Shown: one piece after another, positions 1 to 7,548 of the stretch
Layout: every line of letters starts with the position of its first letter
Position numbering within the stretch: the stretch's first letter is position 1
From: Edaphovirga cremea
GTDB taxonomy: Bacteria; Pseudomonadota; Gammaproteobacteria; Enterobacterales; Enterobacteriaceae
Assembly: GCF_003332275.1 (NCBI RefSeq)
Contig: NZ_QOVA01000003.1
Location: 124,001-188,000 of the forward strand
Length of the DNA: 64,000 nucleotides
Reading direction: 5' to 3'
Made by a program: the position numbers and the translations under genes
The notes under the pieces: model-generated
The model's input: the letters and a program-made list of their open reading frames with translations, nothing else
What the model was told of the DNA's origin: nothing
Database searches by the model: none

Positions 1-1
1 T

Positions 2-349
2 AAACTGGGTATGACCAGCACTGGCCACGCAGGCGGCATTCATAACTGGCGTATTGCCGGGCAAGGCAATGATTTCGCTGCCATGCTCAAACAGCTCGAT
101 AAAGGGTTGGTGGTGACGGAGTTGATGGGTCAGGGCGTCAGTGGCGTAACGGGTGACTACTCGCGGGGTGCTGCGGGATTTTGGGTTGAGAATGGCGAAA
201 TTCAGTATCCGGTAAGCGAAATCACCATTGCCGGTAATCTGAAAGATATGCTGCGTAACATTGTCAGCGTAGGCAGTGATATCGAAACCCGCAGCAATAT
301 ACAGTGTGGTTCTGTCCTGTTGTCTGAAATGAAAATCGCCGGAGAGTGA
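2..349 (+). CDS. pmbA: PmbA/TldE metalloprotease subunit, C-terminal part
   Basis: This is the 3' end of an open frame that enters from the left edge, about 115 residues of a protein normally near 446. It matches the C-terminal beta-rich part of PmbA (TldE), with a glycine-rich [21 protein letters not shown] stretch typical of the TldD/PmbA family. TldD and TldE form a heteromeric cytoplasmic protease that processes microcin B17 and degrades unfolded peptides; PmbA itself is the subunit without the metal site. The frame closes at TGA just before a short intergenic region and cybC. No start is visible in the window, so only the C-terminal domain can be judged. Confidence 0.93.
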   Translation, partial: KLGMTSTGHAGGIHNWRIAGQGNDFAAMLKQLDKGLVVTELMGQGVSGVTGDYSRGAAGFWVENGEIQYPVSEITIAGNLKDMLRNIVSVGSDIETRSNIQCGSVLLSEMKIAGE

Positions 350-442
350 TTTTCACAAAATAATCATTGGCTGTTTGACCCTTCACCTTCTATGGTAGTT
401 ATTGTTGCAATGTCGTTAACTATAACCAGATGGAAGGTGAAT

Positions 443-829
443 ATGCGTAAGAATTTAATGGCGTTAGTCGTCGTAGCCCTGCTGGGAAGCAGTTCGTTGG
501 CGATCGCTGCCGATCTTGAAACCGATATGGACACGCTGAATGATAACTACGCTGTTGTCTTGAAAACGGATTCGTTGGATATATTCAAAAAGTCACTACA
601 AACTATGCGTACTGCGGCGCAGGATGCACAAAAGGCTACGCCACCGAAATTGAAAGATAAGCCCGCTGACAGCCCTGAAATGAAAGACTTTCGCCAAGGC
701 CTGGACACATTGATTGGACAGATTGATCAGTCGATGGCACTGGCTGAACAGGGCAAACTGGAAGATGCCCGGAAAGTGGCGCAAGAGTTCAAGGAAACCC
801 GCAACGCCAACCACAAAAAATTCCGTTAA
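443..829 (+). CDS. cybC: Soluble cytochrome b562 precursor
   Basis: A periplasmic four-helix-bundle b-type cytochrome of 128 residues. Residues 1-22 form a Sec signal peptide ending in AIA-A. In the mature protein, starting ADLETDM, the methionine at position 7 and the histidine in the C-terminal RNANHKKFR motif correspond to the axial haem ligands Met7 and His102 of E. coli cytochrome b562. The start at 443 is preferred over an upstream in-frame codon at 392 because it leaves a clean signal peptide and has AAGG-type upstream sequence. The gene is intact here, unlike the truncated copy in E. coli K-12. Its physiological partner is unknown in the family. Confidence 0.95.
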   Translation: MRKNLMALVVVALLGSSSLAIAADLETDMDTLNDNYAVVLKTDSLDIFKKSLQTMRTAAQDAQKATPPKLKDKPADSPEMKDFRQGLDTLIGQIDQSMALAEQGKLEDARKVAQEFKETRNANHKKFR

Positions 830-865
830 TGGTTGCAGCGTAAAAGCGTCATCCCAGACCGCTGA

Positions 866-908
866 GGGCCTATTCCTTATGAAAACATAAGTGAGTATGC
901 CCTTTTTT
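866..908 (+). terminator. Rho-independent terminator of cybC
   Basis: GGGC at 866-869 pairs with GCCC at 899-902, enclosing an imperfect inner stem with a perfect CTTATG/CATAAG core around an AAAA loop. A run of six T follows at 903-908. On the other strand there is no U tract, so it serves the plus-strand cybC transcript. Confidence 0.75.
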
Positions 909-931
909 ATTTTAGTCAGGTTGCCAGGAAA

Positions 932-1342
932 TTAGCGATGGAACTCGCCTGCCGCTTCTGGCTGAAACAGTAATTCGAGTACTTCTATACGGGTTTCATC
1001 ACCGCTTGGCAGTTCCCAGGTGATCTCTGCACCCACATTCATCCCCAGCAGTGCCGCACCCAGCGGTGCCATGACCGACAACTGCTCTTTGCTGTCCTTC
1101 AACGACGCCGGATAGACCAACGTACGCGTATGTTCTTCATTGGTAACGAGATCGCGGAAGCGGACTTTGCTGTTCATCGTGACAACGTTTGCCGGGATCT
1201 GCTGTGGTGGGAGTATCTCGGCACGATCCAGCTCTTTGTTCAACGCTTCGGCGATCTCACTGCCTGCAAAGGCAGGTTGCTCAAGTAAAACATCCAGACG
1301 CTCTGCGTCCAGCTCATTAATAATCAGGGTTGGCTTTGCCAT
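932..1342 (-). CDS. rnk: Nucleoside diphosphate kinase regulator Rnk
   Basis: The 136-residue product has the length and sequence of Rnk: an N-terminal helical hairpin (about residues 1-50) resembling a GreA-type coiled coil, then the GreA/GreB-type C-terminal domain with the [24 protein letters not shown] core. Rnk binds RNA polymerase in the secondary channel and affects nucleoside diphosphate kinase levels and alginate synthesis in pseudomonads. It is transcribed alone, away from the DUF operon on its other side. A GGAGACC sequence precedes the ATG at 1342. A CRP-like site and a stable leader hairpin lie upstream. Confidence 0.93.
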   Translation of the reverse strand: MAKPTLIINELDAERLDVLLEQPAFAGSEIAEALNKELDRAEILPPQQIPANVVTMNSKVRFRDLVTNEEHTRTLVYPASLKDSKEQLSVMAPLGAALLGMNVGAEITWELPSGDETRIEVLELLFQPEAAGEFHR

Positions 1343-1368
1343 AGGGTCTCCTTACGAAAAATAGAGCA

Positions 1369-1397
1369 ACACCCCCGCGCCAGTGGAGCGGGGGTGT
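1369..1397 (-). other. Leader hairpin upstream of rnk
   Basis: ACACCCCCGC at 1369-1378 pairs perfectly with GCGGGGGTGT at 1388-1397 around a 9-nt loop, ending 26 nt before the rnk start codon. Read on the minus strand it is followed after several bases by ATTTTT, so it resembles an attenuator only weakly. It would sit in the 5' leader of rnk. Confidence 0.5.
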
Positions 1398-1449
1398 AGG
1401 TAAATATCAGTATGTATATATGATACTAGGCGTTTGTCACATGAAATGA

Positions 1450-1467
1450 AAGTGATCAGGGTCACGA
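1450..1467. promoter_or_regulatory. CRP-like binding site
   Basis: GTGA-N6-TCAC with the core GTGATCAGGGTCAC at 1452-1465 matches the two CRP half-sites exactly, flanked by AAA on one side and GAAA on the other. On the minus strand a TAGTAT element at 1428-1423 would put a start near 1417, giving a centre-to-start distance of about 41.5 bp, the class II CRP spacing, for rnk. Confidence 0.5.
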
Positions 1468-1582
1468 AATTTTTCAGGCTAAAAAACTTTTGTAACAACT
1501 GCCTGAATTTATCTTGTTGTTAACTATAGCCTATATAAAGCCAAAAAGCCTTTTGCGAATTGGATCGATTTGTTGCACTGCA

Positions 1583-1602
1583 TTTCCAGTTCGAACTGGA
1601 AA
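1583..1602. promoter_or_regulatory. 20-bp perfect palindrome, candidate operator
   Basis: TTTCCAGTTCGAACTGGAAA is its own reverse complement over 20 bp. It lies about 170 bp upstream of the first gene of the DUF operon. The regulator encoded at the end of that operon has two N-terminal helix-turn-helix domains, and such a dyad is a plausible target. Assignment of the binding protein is inference. Confidence 0.5.
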
Positions 1603-1768
1603 AAAACAGGCTACACAGGAAATCCTCCTGCAGTTAGTGTAAAGCCATCAAGCAGAGATAAAGCAATAACATTACGCACCGATATAAAGGCATTGGCGAG
1701 TGAATATTGCGGTAGCTCATCATGATTTAGCGTGTAATGACTGATGTCATGGAGAGAGGTAACCAAGA

Positions 1769-2134
1769 GTGAATGATGGAGCCGAATCTGCTAATGCAGC
1801 AACGGACAGTAATACAGCTGTCGCTATTGAGATAACTGAACGAGTACTCACTGAGATAACGGCCATGCTGAATGGTGAAAATATTTATCCCAATGCCGTG
1901 CAGAAACAAATGTTGGACTCGCATATTCGGGCAATGGTATTTCGTTCACTGACCGGTGATCCTCTACCCGACGTGGATAAATCGTTATTTGATGAGATAT
2001 CTTCGCAATCCATGGAAATGGCTGAGCGTGTGGTGAATTCCCTGGGGAACCTGCCTATCGAGGAGGCTTATCTACTTTCCGTTCATTTTGAAGTAGCGAA
2101 AGAAAATGACCAAACCAATAGTAGTGACCAATAA
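1769..2134 (+). CDS. Stand-alone PRD domain protein
   Basis: The 121-residue protein is a single PTS regulation domain with no DNA- or RNA-binding domain. Two histidines sit where PRDs are usually phosphorylated: His52 in LDSHIRAM and His106 in LLSVHFEVA. I recognise it as the small PRD family that opens the operon known from Enterococcus faecalis (EF_0829 type) and Aeromonas. The start is GTG at 1769 with AGAGG about ten bases upstream; no upstream in-frame ATG is available. It probably senses PTS phosphorylation state and may act on the operon regulator or the transporter, but no activity is established. It is the first gene of the operon, 21 bp before the SFCGS gene. Confidence 0.85.
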   Translation: MNDGAESANAATDSNTAVAIEITERVLTEITAMLNGENIYPNAVQKQMLDSHIRAMVFRSLTGDPLPDVDKSLFDEISSQSMEMAERVVNSLGNLPIEEAYLLSVHFEVAKENDQTNSSDQ

Positions 2135-2155
2135 ATAACAATTAAGGGGAATGAA

Positions 2156-2521
2156 ATGGGACAAGTTATTGTGGTAATCGGCGATCGTCTGGGTAAAGGT
2201 CAGAAAGTGGCCCTGGGCGTTGAAGCGGCAGGCGGCAAGGCGATCGTCATCCTTGGCGTTGCAGCAGATATGAAACTGGGCGACGTAATGAATAAAGAAG
2301 AGGCGTCTTTCGGTATCTCTTTCTGCGGCAGCGGTGGCGCGGGTGCGATTACGGCACAAAATAAATATGGCTATAAAGCAAAACACGGTATGCGCTCCGT
2401 TGATGAAGGTGTCACAGCGATCAATGAAGGCAATAAAGTATTGGGCTTTGGTTTTATGGACAAAGAAGAATTAGGCAAGAGACTGGTGGAAGCCTATATC
2501 AAAAAATATGGCCAACCATAA
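2156..2521 (+). CDS. SFCGS-family glycine-rich protein
   Basis: A 121-residue soluble protein of the SFCGS family (EF_0830 type), function unknown. The family motif, at residues 55-59, contains Cys57 and is followed by a glycine-rich turn and AQNKYG. The central motif and the C-terminal VLGFGFMDKEELGKRLVEAY segment line up with the RpiB/LacAB isomerase pattern (I-x-x-CGTG-x-G-x-x-x-AANK ... VLAFGSR...ELAKMIVDAW), suggesting a sugar-phosphate-binding fold with a conserved cysteine. That resemblance is my reading of the sequence, not an annotated fact. Its TAA overlaps the next ATG (TAATG), indicating translational coupling to the DUF4312 gene. The family is always found with the neighbouring DUF genes. 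Confidence 0.88.
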   Translation: MGQVIVVIGDRLGKGQKVALGVEAAGGKAIVILGVAADMKLGDVMNKEEASFGISFCGSGGAGAITAQNKYGYKAKHGMRSVDEGVTAINEGNKVLGFGFMDKEELGKRLVEAYIKKYGQP

Positions 2522-2817
2522 TGAAGCAGCAATATACCACAGCTGTCCAGGTTAATGGCAAAGGGGATACCAAAGCGAAAGCCTTTGCTGCGGCGTTAAG
2601 TCAGGTACAGCATTCAATATTGAAGTCGACCGACAATATATTGCTGCGTATCGAACCGCAGGACGTCAATATCCTCAAAGCCCATGAAAAAATAACCCGC
2701 GAGAAGTTCCTGTTCTTCTTTTTCCCGCGGGAAAGAAAAACCTATTCCGTCACGCTGGAAATAAGCGTGAATGTGACGGTGATAAATACTGAAAGTGTGG
2801 TTTTTATCACCCAATAA
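2521..2817 (+). CDS. DUF4312 family protein
   Basis: A 98-residue soluble protein (EF_0831 type) of unknown function. It has an alpha-beta pattern, with a helix around residues 18-35 and a strongly beta C-terminal part containing FLFFFFPRERKTY and then alternating hydrophobic residues. There is one histidine (His55, in KAHEK) and no cysteine, so a phospho-carrier role analogous to a PTS EIIA or EIIB cannot be excluded but is not shown. It is translationally coupled to the SFCGS gene and precedes the two membrane-protein genes, which suggests that it is a cytosolic component of the same transport complex. Confidence 0.85.
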   Translation: MKQQYTTAVQVNGKGDTKAKAFAAALSQVQHSILKSTDNILLRIEPQDVNILKAHEKITREKFLFFFFPRERKTYSVTLEISVNVTVINTESVVFITQ

Positions 2818-2829
2818 AAACGTTAGCTA

Positions 2830-2951
2830 TACCCGTCATACTTCAAGCTGCAGGTGCGTTGACTGCGCCCGCTCACTCCAGTCACATAGTCATCTATGCT
2901 CCTGGAGACTCACGGGCTTGTCGCCTTCCGGCAACTCGAATTATTCGGGTA
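2830..2951. repeat. YPAL-like palindromic intergenic repeat
   Basis: An imperfect palindrome of about 122 bp begins TACCCGTCATACTTCAAGCTG and ends CAACTCGAATTATTCGGGTA, with inverted termini TACCCG/CGGGTA. It resembles the YPAL repeats of Yersinia and the similar elements common in Serratia relatives. It lies inside the operon between the DUF4312 and DUF4311 genes and could form a large RNA hairpin. A half-copy of the right end recurs at 57011-57029. Confidence 0.75.
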
Positions 2952-2973
2952 GATAAGTAAAAAGGACATACTG

Positions 2974-3750
2974 ATGTTTTTAATTATTCTCTTTAAGTCG
3001 CTTATTATCGGTGCCTTGGTCGGTGTTGGCGTTGGTGCCGGCGCAGCCCGTATGTTCCATGCCCCGACCGTTCAGGGAATGGGAGCATTCCGAACTCTGG
3101 GAGAATTAAACTCCTGTGAGGGCGATCCTGCTTCGCATTTTTCCTTCGGTCTCGGCTTCTTCTTCAACGCCTGGGCATCTTCCGTTGCCGCGGGTGCGTT
3201 TACCCAGGACGTTGACCACCGCATTATCCCCAACTGGGGTGCCGCAGCGCTCATGCTGAAAAACCGTAATCTGGCCGAAACCCTGCACAATCCCCGCAAG
3301 ATGGCGATTGCTTGCGGCATTATCGGCATGATTGTAGTGACATTCCTTAATACCACCGCCTCTGCGGTTCCCGCCGCGCTGCAAGTGACTGCGGTGAAAG
3401 TGTTGGTGCCCGCAGCAAACATCCTGGTGAATACCGTGATGCCAGTGATCTTCTGGCTGGCGGCTATCGAAGCGGGACGCCGTTCTGGCTTCTGGGGAAC
3501 CATTTTTGGCGGATTGGCGCAGTTGATCATGGGCAACGCGGTTCCAGGTCTGGTGCTCGGCATCCTGATTGGTAAGGGTGTGGAAGAGAGTGGTTGGAAC
3601 AATGTCACCAAGATCATGATGACTGTCATTATTCTTCTGTTTGTTCTCAGCGGCTTCTTCCGCGGTTTCGACATTAAATTATTGCAATCCTTCACGCTGG
3701 GCGTGCCGGTTTGGCTGGATTCGATCCATAACGCCCTGAGCGGTAAATAA
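2974..3750 (+). CDS. DUF4311 integral membrane protein
   Basis: A polytopic inner-membrane protein of 258 residues (EF_0832 type) with roughly six to seven hydrophobic segments, the first at residues 1-25. Between the first two is a conserved polar stretch, residues 37-60, with GAFRTLGELNSCEGDPASHF, followed by FFFNAWASSVAAG and DVDHRIIPNWG; such charged re-entrant-like motifs are typical of transporters. No ABC, MFS or PTS EIIC signature is recognisable. AAGGA lies upstream of the ATG. Together with DUF4310 it is probably the membrane part of an uncharacterised transporter for the substrate of the downstream enzymes. Confidence 0.85.
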   Translation: MFLIILFKSLIIGALVGVGVGAGAARMFHAPTVQGMGAFRTLGELNSCEGDPASHFSFGLGFFFNAWASSVAAGAFTQDVDHRIIPNWGAAALMLKNRNLAETLHNPRKMAIACGIIGMIVVTFLNTTASAVPAALQVTAVKVLVPAANILVNTVMPVIFWLAAIEAGRRSGFWGTIFGGLAQLIMGNAVPGLVLGILIGKGVEESGWNNVTKIMMTVIILLFVLSGFFRGFDIKLLQSFTLGVPVWLDSIHNALSGK

Positions 3751-3799
3751 GCGCGTTCATAACTAACTGTTATTTATAGATAAAATAGGGAGTTCACTG

Positions 3800-4450
3800 A
3801 TGGACGAACAAGCTAAAAGTGGTTTTTGGTATGCCGATTGGTCATTTCCAATTTTCGTCGGCCTGCTGTCATCCGGTGTGTTTGCCGGTACGCACATGTA
3901 TTACCTCTACGGGATTGGTGCGTTTAACGAAGTGGCGTTTGTCTCAATGCTGCGTGCGGGTATGGACACCGGGGTTTACGGGGCCGTAGCGGCATTCGGT
4001 GCCAGCTTCCTGTTTGCCCGGATCATTGAAGGCTCGCTGGTGGGGATTCTGGACATCGGCGGTGCGATTCAGACCGGTGTGGGGCTGGGTGTTCCGGCCC
4101 TGCTGCTCGGCGCAGGTTTTGTATTCCCAGTGGCCAACTTCGCTGCGTCGCTGGTGACCGGTATGGTTATCGGCCTGGCGATTGGTGGCCTGATTATTCT
4201 GGCGCGTAAATTCACCATCAACCAGAGCAATTCGACCTACGGTGCCGATGTGATGATGGGTGCGGGCAACTCATCTGGCCGCTTCCTTGGGCCTTTGATT
4301 ATCCTTTCGGCCATTACCGCCTCCATTCCTATCGGTCTGGGGTCGCTGGGTGGCGCGTTACTGTTCTACATCTGGAAAAAACCGATCACTGGCGGCGCAA
4401 TCCTTGGTGCAATGATCCTCGGTTCACTTTTCCCGGTCGCCATTAGCTGA
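3800..4450 (+). CDS. DUF4310 integral membrane protein
   Basis: The 216-residue product (EF_0833 type) is hydrophobic with about six membrane segments and many glycines (for example residues 85-125 and 150-165). A short amphipathic N-terminus with SGFWYADWSFP precedes the first segment. It follows DUF4311 after 49 bp and has GGGAG upstream of its ATG. The pair always co-occurs, so a heteromeric permease is likely; the transported compound and energy source are unknown. The gene is followed at 35 bp by the amidohydrolase, which ties the transporter to a hydrolytic catabolic step. Confidence 0.85.
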   Translation: MDEQAKSGFWYADWSFPIFVGLLSSGVFAGTHMYYLYGIGAFNEVAFVSMLRAGMDTGVYGAVAAFGASFLFARIIEGSLVGILDIGGAIQTGVGLGVPALLLGAGFVFPVANFAASLVTGMVIGLAIGGLIILARKFTINQSNSTYGADVMMGAGNSSGRFLGPLIILSAITASIPIGLGSLGGALLFYIWKKPITGGAILGAMILGSLFPVAIS

Positions 4451-4485
4451 GTTGCAGGGCGGGCGATCCCACGGAGTTGATGAAT

Positions 4486-5625
4486 ATGTACGACGTAATA
4501 ATCAGACAGGCCAGGCAAGTGCAGGGCGCACTGGTGGATATTGCCGTTCGCGACGGAAAACTTGCTGCGATCGGTCAACTCGATCCGCAGGCCAGCGCGA
4601 AGAAGATCGTCGATCTGCACGGTCAGTACTGGGTGAGCGCAGGGTGGATCGACTCGCATGTTCACTGCTACCCCGCCTCGCCTATTTATCACGACCAGCC
4701 GGATTTGGTGGGTGTCGCCAGCGGTGTGACGACGGTCATTGATGCGGGCAGTATCGGTGCCGATCGCGTTGAGGATTTCTATCGCCTGACGCGTAGCGCG
4801 AAAACCAATGTTTTCGCGCTCCTGAATATTGCCCGAACCGGTATTCTGACGCAGAACGAACTGGCGGATATGGCGCAGATTGATAAGTCTGCTGCAAAAC
4901 AGGCGATTGCCCAGCATCCTGATTTTATTGTCGGTATCAAGGCGCGCATGAGCAGCAGCGTGGTAGGCAGCAATGGCATCAAGCCGCTGGTGCTGGCCAA
5001 AGAGATCCAGCAGGAAAACGATCATCTGCCGTTGATGGTGCACATTGGCAACAATCCGCCGGATCTGGATGAAATTGCGGAACTACTGACCGCTGGCGAT
5101 ATGATCACCCATTGCTACAACGGCAAGCCAAACCGCATCCTGACTGCCGCCGGAACGCTACGGCAGTCGATTCGCCGGGCGTTGGATCGCGGTGTATTGC
5201 TCGATGTCGGGCACGGTTCTGCAAGCTTTAGTTTTGACATCGCAGAACTGGCGATCAAGCAAGGCATCTATCCGCATACCATCAGTTCCGACATCTATTG
5301 CAGTAACCGGATGAAAGGGCCGGTGCACAGCCTGGCGACCGTCATGTCCAAATTTTTCACCATTGGTTTATCGCTGGAACAGGTCATTGCCTGCGTGACC
5401 GAAAACGCGGCAACGGCACTGCGCCTGAAAAATAAAGGCCGTTTGGACGTCGGTGCTGATGCCGACCTGACTTTTTTTGCTCTCAGTTCCGAACCCCTGG
5501 TTTTCGCGGATTCCGAAGGGAAATCCGTGACTGGCGAACGCCATTTGGTGCCGCTCGCCGCGATGGTGGCAGGTGAACTGATCGTGACCGATGAAGGAAA
5601 AAGTGCCCATGTCTTCGATTTATGA
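4486..5625 (+). CDS. Amidohydrolase/deacetylase family metallohydrolase
   Basis: A 379-residue amidohydrolase-superfamily enzyme (EF_0837 type), related to dihydroorotases and N-acyl amino acid or amino sugar deacylases. Metal-binding features are visible: HxH at His58/His60, a candidate carboxylated Lys152 in VGIKARMS, His186 in MVHIGN, His209 in MITHCYNG and Asp269 in SSDIY. It probably removes an acyl or carbamoyl group from the imported substrate before the DgaE-like step. The ATG at 4486 is chosen because GGAG at 4473-4476 is 9 nt away; ATG 4480 is too close. The gene overlaps the next by 17 bp. Confidence 0.88.
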   Translation: MYDVIIRQARQVQGALVDIAVRDGKLAAIGQLDPQASAKKIVDLHGQYWVSAGWIDSHVHCYPASPIYHDQPDLVGVASGVTTVIDAGSIGADRVEDFYRLTRSAKTNVFALLNIARTGILTQNELADMAQIDKSAAKQAIAQHPDFIVGIKARMSSSVVGSNGIKPLVLAKEIQQENDHLPLMVHIGNNPPDLDEIAELLTAGDMITHCYNGKPNRILTAAGTLRQSIRRALDRGVLLDVGHGSASFSFDIAELAIKQGIYPHTISSDIYCSNRMKGPVHSLATVMSKFFTIGLSLEQVIACVTENAATALRLKNKGRLDVGADADLTFFALSSEPLVFADSEGKSVTGERHLVPLAAMVAGELIVTDEGKSAHVFDL

Positions 5626-6730
5626 AAAATATGATTTAAAACAAGTGATTAATGCGTCAGGAAGAATGACGATTCTTGGGGTGTCCACACCGCGTCAGGA
5701 TGTGGTGGACGCCGTGGAATATGGGCTTAACCATTTCTTTGAAGTCAAGGATCTGGTCAATAAGACGGGCGCGTATATCGCCGGTTTACTGAATGCGGAA
5801 GATGCAGTGATCGTCTCCTGCGCATCTGCGGGGATCGCTCAGTCGGTTGCCGCCGTTATCGTGAAAGATGATGCCAACCTTCTGGTGAATCTGCATGCCA
5901 CCCAACTGACCGTGCCTGATGAGATTGTATTGCCCAAAGGTCACAACGTTAATTTTGGTGCCCCGGTGGGCACGATGGTGGCATTGGGCGGCGGTAAAGT
6001 GGTTGAGGCTGGTTATGCCAACGAATGTTCCGCGGCGCAGCTCGAAGCCTGTATCACGCCGCGTACTGCCGCGATCCTGTATATCAAATCGCATCATTCG
6101 GTGCAGAAAAGTATTTTATCCGTTGAGCAGGCTGCGGTGGTGGCGCGCAAACATAATTTGCCGCTGATTGTGGATGCGGCTGCGGAAGAAGATCTCTTCT
6201 GCTATTACCAGATGGGCGCAGATCTGGTGATCTACAGCGGCGCGAAAGCGATTGAAGGACCAACCAGCGGGCTGGTGGTCGGCAGGAAACAGGCCGTGGA
6301 GTGGGTCAAGTTGCAATCTGCCGGGATTGGTCGTGCCATGAAAGTTGGCAAAGAGGGCATTTTGGGACTGACGCAGGCGATAGAGAGCTATCTGGCGCTG
6401 GAAAAAACCACTGGTCAGCAGATGGTTGAGAAGATGACGCCATTCATCGACAATCTGAATACCCTAAATGGCATCTCCGCCCGGGTAGTCTGGGATAGCG
6501 CGGGTCGTGATATCGCCCGTACGGAAATCAGTTTTGATGAGAGCATTGTTGGACGTCGTACTACCGACATCGTCGAGTCGTTGAAAACTGGCGATATCGC
6601 TATCTATTTCCGCGGCTATCGTGCAAACGAAGGCAAGATTGAAGTCGATGTGCGTAGCGTAACCGCGCCACAACTGGAGACTATCTATCTGTGTATTAAA
6701 AATCTGTTCACTGGAGAGGGCAACGCATGA
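5609..6730 (+). CDS. DgaE-like PLP-dependent ammonia-lyase
   Basis: The 373-residue protein belongs to the SelA-like fold-type I PLP family that includes D-glucosaminate-6-phosphate ammonia-lyase (DgaE). The PLP lysine is Lys213 in VIYSGAKAIEGP, and Asp189 in LIVDAAAEED is the pyridine-nitrogen partner. Known DgaE enzymes turn 2-amino-2-deoxygluconate-6-phosphate into 2-keto-3-deoxygluconate-6-phosphate plus ammonia. ATG 5609 has AAGGAA nine bases upstream and is favoured over 5591. It overlaps the amidohydrolase end and shares ATGA with the aldolase gene, so three enzymes are translationally coupled. Exact substrate is inferred from the family only. Confidence 0.88.
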   Translation: MSSIYEKYDLKQVINASGRMTILGVSTPRQDVVDAVEYGLNHFFEVKDLVNKTGAYIAGLLNAEDAVIVSCASAGIAQSVAAVIVKDDANLLVNLHATQLTVPDEIVLPKGHNVNFGAPVGTMVALGGGKVVEAGYANECSAAQLEACITPRTAAILYIKSHHSVQKSILSVEQAAVVARKHNLPLIVDAAAEEDLFCYYQMGADLVIYSGAKAIEGPTSGLVVGRKQAVEWVKLQSAGIGRAMKVGKEGILGLTQAIESYLALEKTTGQQMVEKMTPFIDNLNTLNGISARVVWDSAGRDIARTEISFDESIVGRRTTDIVESLKTGDIAIYFRGYRANEGKIEVDVRSVTAPQLETIYLCIKNLFTGEGNA

Positions 6731-7467
6731 AGCTGACCCCGAATTACTATCGTGACCGCGTCTGCCTGAACGTGTTGGCGGGCTCGAAAGATAATGCGCG
6801 AGCGATTTATGAAGCCGCTGAAGGGCATGTGCTGGTCGGTGTGCTGTCCAAAAATTATGCCGATGTTGAGAGTGCCGTGGCCGATATGCAGGAATATGCG
6901 GCCTTGATCGAGAATGCGCTGTCGGTTGGACTTGGGGCGGGCGATCCGCGCCAGTCGCAGATGGTCAGCCTGATATCGCAGCGGGTTCAGCCGCAGCACG
7001 TCAATCAGGTGTTTACTGGCGTGGGCACCAGCCGCGCGCTGCTCGGTCAGGGGCAGACCATAGTGAATGGTTTGGTGTCGCCTACCGGTCACCCCGGCTA
7101 TGTGAAAATCTCAACGGGTCCGCTGAGCGCCGGTTTACCGGACGCCATTGTGCCGATTGAAACCGCCATCGCCATGCTGAAGGATATGGGTGGCAGTTCA
7201 GTGAAATACTTCCCGATGGGAGGTTTGAAAAATCGCGATGAGTATGAATATGTGGCGCGCGCCTGCGCAGAGCATGATTTCTGGCTGGAACCTACCGGTG
7301 GTATTGATCTGGAGAATTTTGAGCCGATCGTCGAGATCGCGTTGCAGGCCGGGGTTAAAAAAGTGATCCCGCATATCTACAGTTCGATAATCGACAGCAC
7401 CACGGGAAATACCCGTCCGCAAGACGTTAATACTCTGCTCGAGAGCGTTAAATCCCTGCTAGCCTAA
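6727..7467 (+). CDS. DgaF-like KDGP aldolase family protein
   Basis: A 246-residue TIM-barrel aldolase of the 2-dehydro-3-deoxy-phosphogluconate aldolase family (EF_0839/DgaF type). Lys160 in SSVKYFPMGG is the likely Schiff-base lysine, and GGxxN-type phosphate-binding loops follow (PTGGIDLENF, residues 193-202). It would cleave the keto-deoxy acid phosphate made by the upstream lyase to pyruvate and glyceraldehyde-3-phosphate. The start overlaps the lyase stop as ATGA. It is the last enzyme gene before a terminator, so catabolism ends in central metabolism. Confidence 0.88.
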   Translation: MKLTPNYYRDRVCLNVLAGSKDNARAIYEAAEGHVLVGVLSKNYADVESAVADMQEYAALIENALSVGLGAGDPRQSQMVSLISQRVQPQHVNQVFTGVGTSRALLGQGQTIVNGLVSPTGHPGYVKISTGPLSAGLPDAIVPIETAIAMLKDMGGSSVKYFPMGGLKNRDEYEYVARACAEHDFWLEPTGGIDLENFEPIVEIALQAGVKKVIPHIYSSIIDSTTGNTRPQDVNTLLESVKSLLA

Positions 7468-7483
7468 ATGCTACATGTGTACC

Positions 7484-7511
7484 GCGTGGGCGAGGTGCCC
7501 ACGCCATTTTT
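7484..7511 (+). terminator. Terminator after aldolase gene
   Basis: GCGTGGGC (7484-7491) pairs with GCCCACGC (7497-7504) around a 5-nt loop and is followed by CATTTTTC. It separates the eight structural genes from the regulator, which starts 38 bp further on. Confidence 0.7.
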
Positions 7512-7548
7512 CGCTCTTTACCACCCTTAACAGGGTCACGGATGTATC

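Larger units (their letters stand above)
1343..1768. other. Divergent regulatory region, rnk / DUF operon
   Basis: A 426-bp non-coding region between two divergently transcribed units. It holds a 10-bp-stem hairpin near rnk (1369-1397), a CRP-like site (1450-1467), AT-rich promoter-like sequence with TATAGC and TATATA elements around 1525-1537, and a perfect 20-bp palindrome (1583-1602). Nothing coding was seen in it. Confidence 0.7.

Noticed and set aside
1561-1611. Possible sigma-54 promoters upstream of the DUF operon (TTGGATCG...TTGCA and TGG-N10-GC at 1597-1611)
   Set aside because: The first has an 11-bp instead of 10-bp GG-GC spacing, and the second matches only GG and GC. The operon regulator is not a sigma-54 enhancer-binding protein.
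3072-3695. Long open frame on the minus strand opposite the DUF4311 gene
   Set aside because: It is a codon-bias shadow of the membrane-protein gene and has no RBS or recognisable domain.
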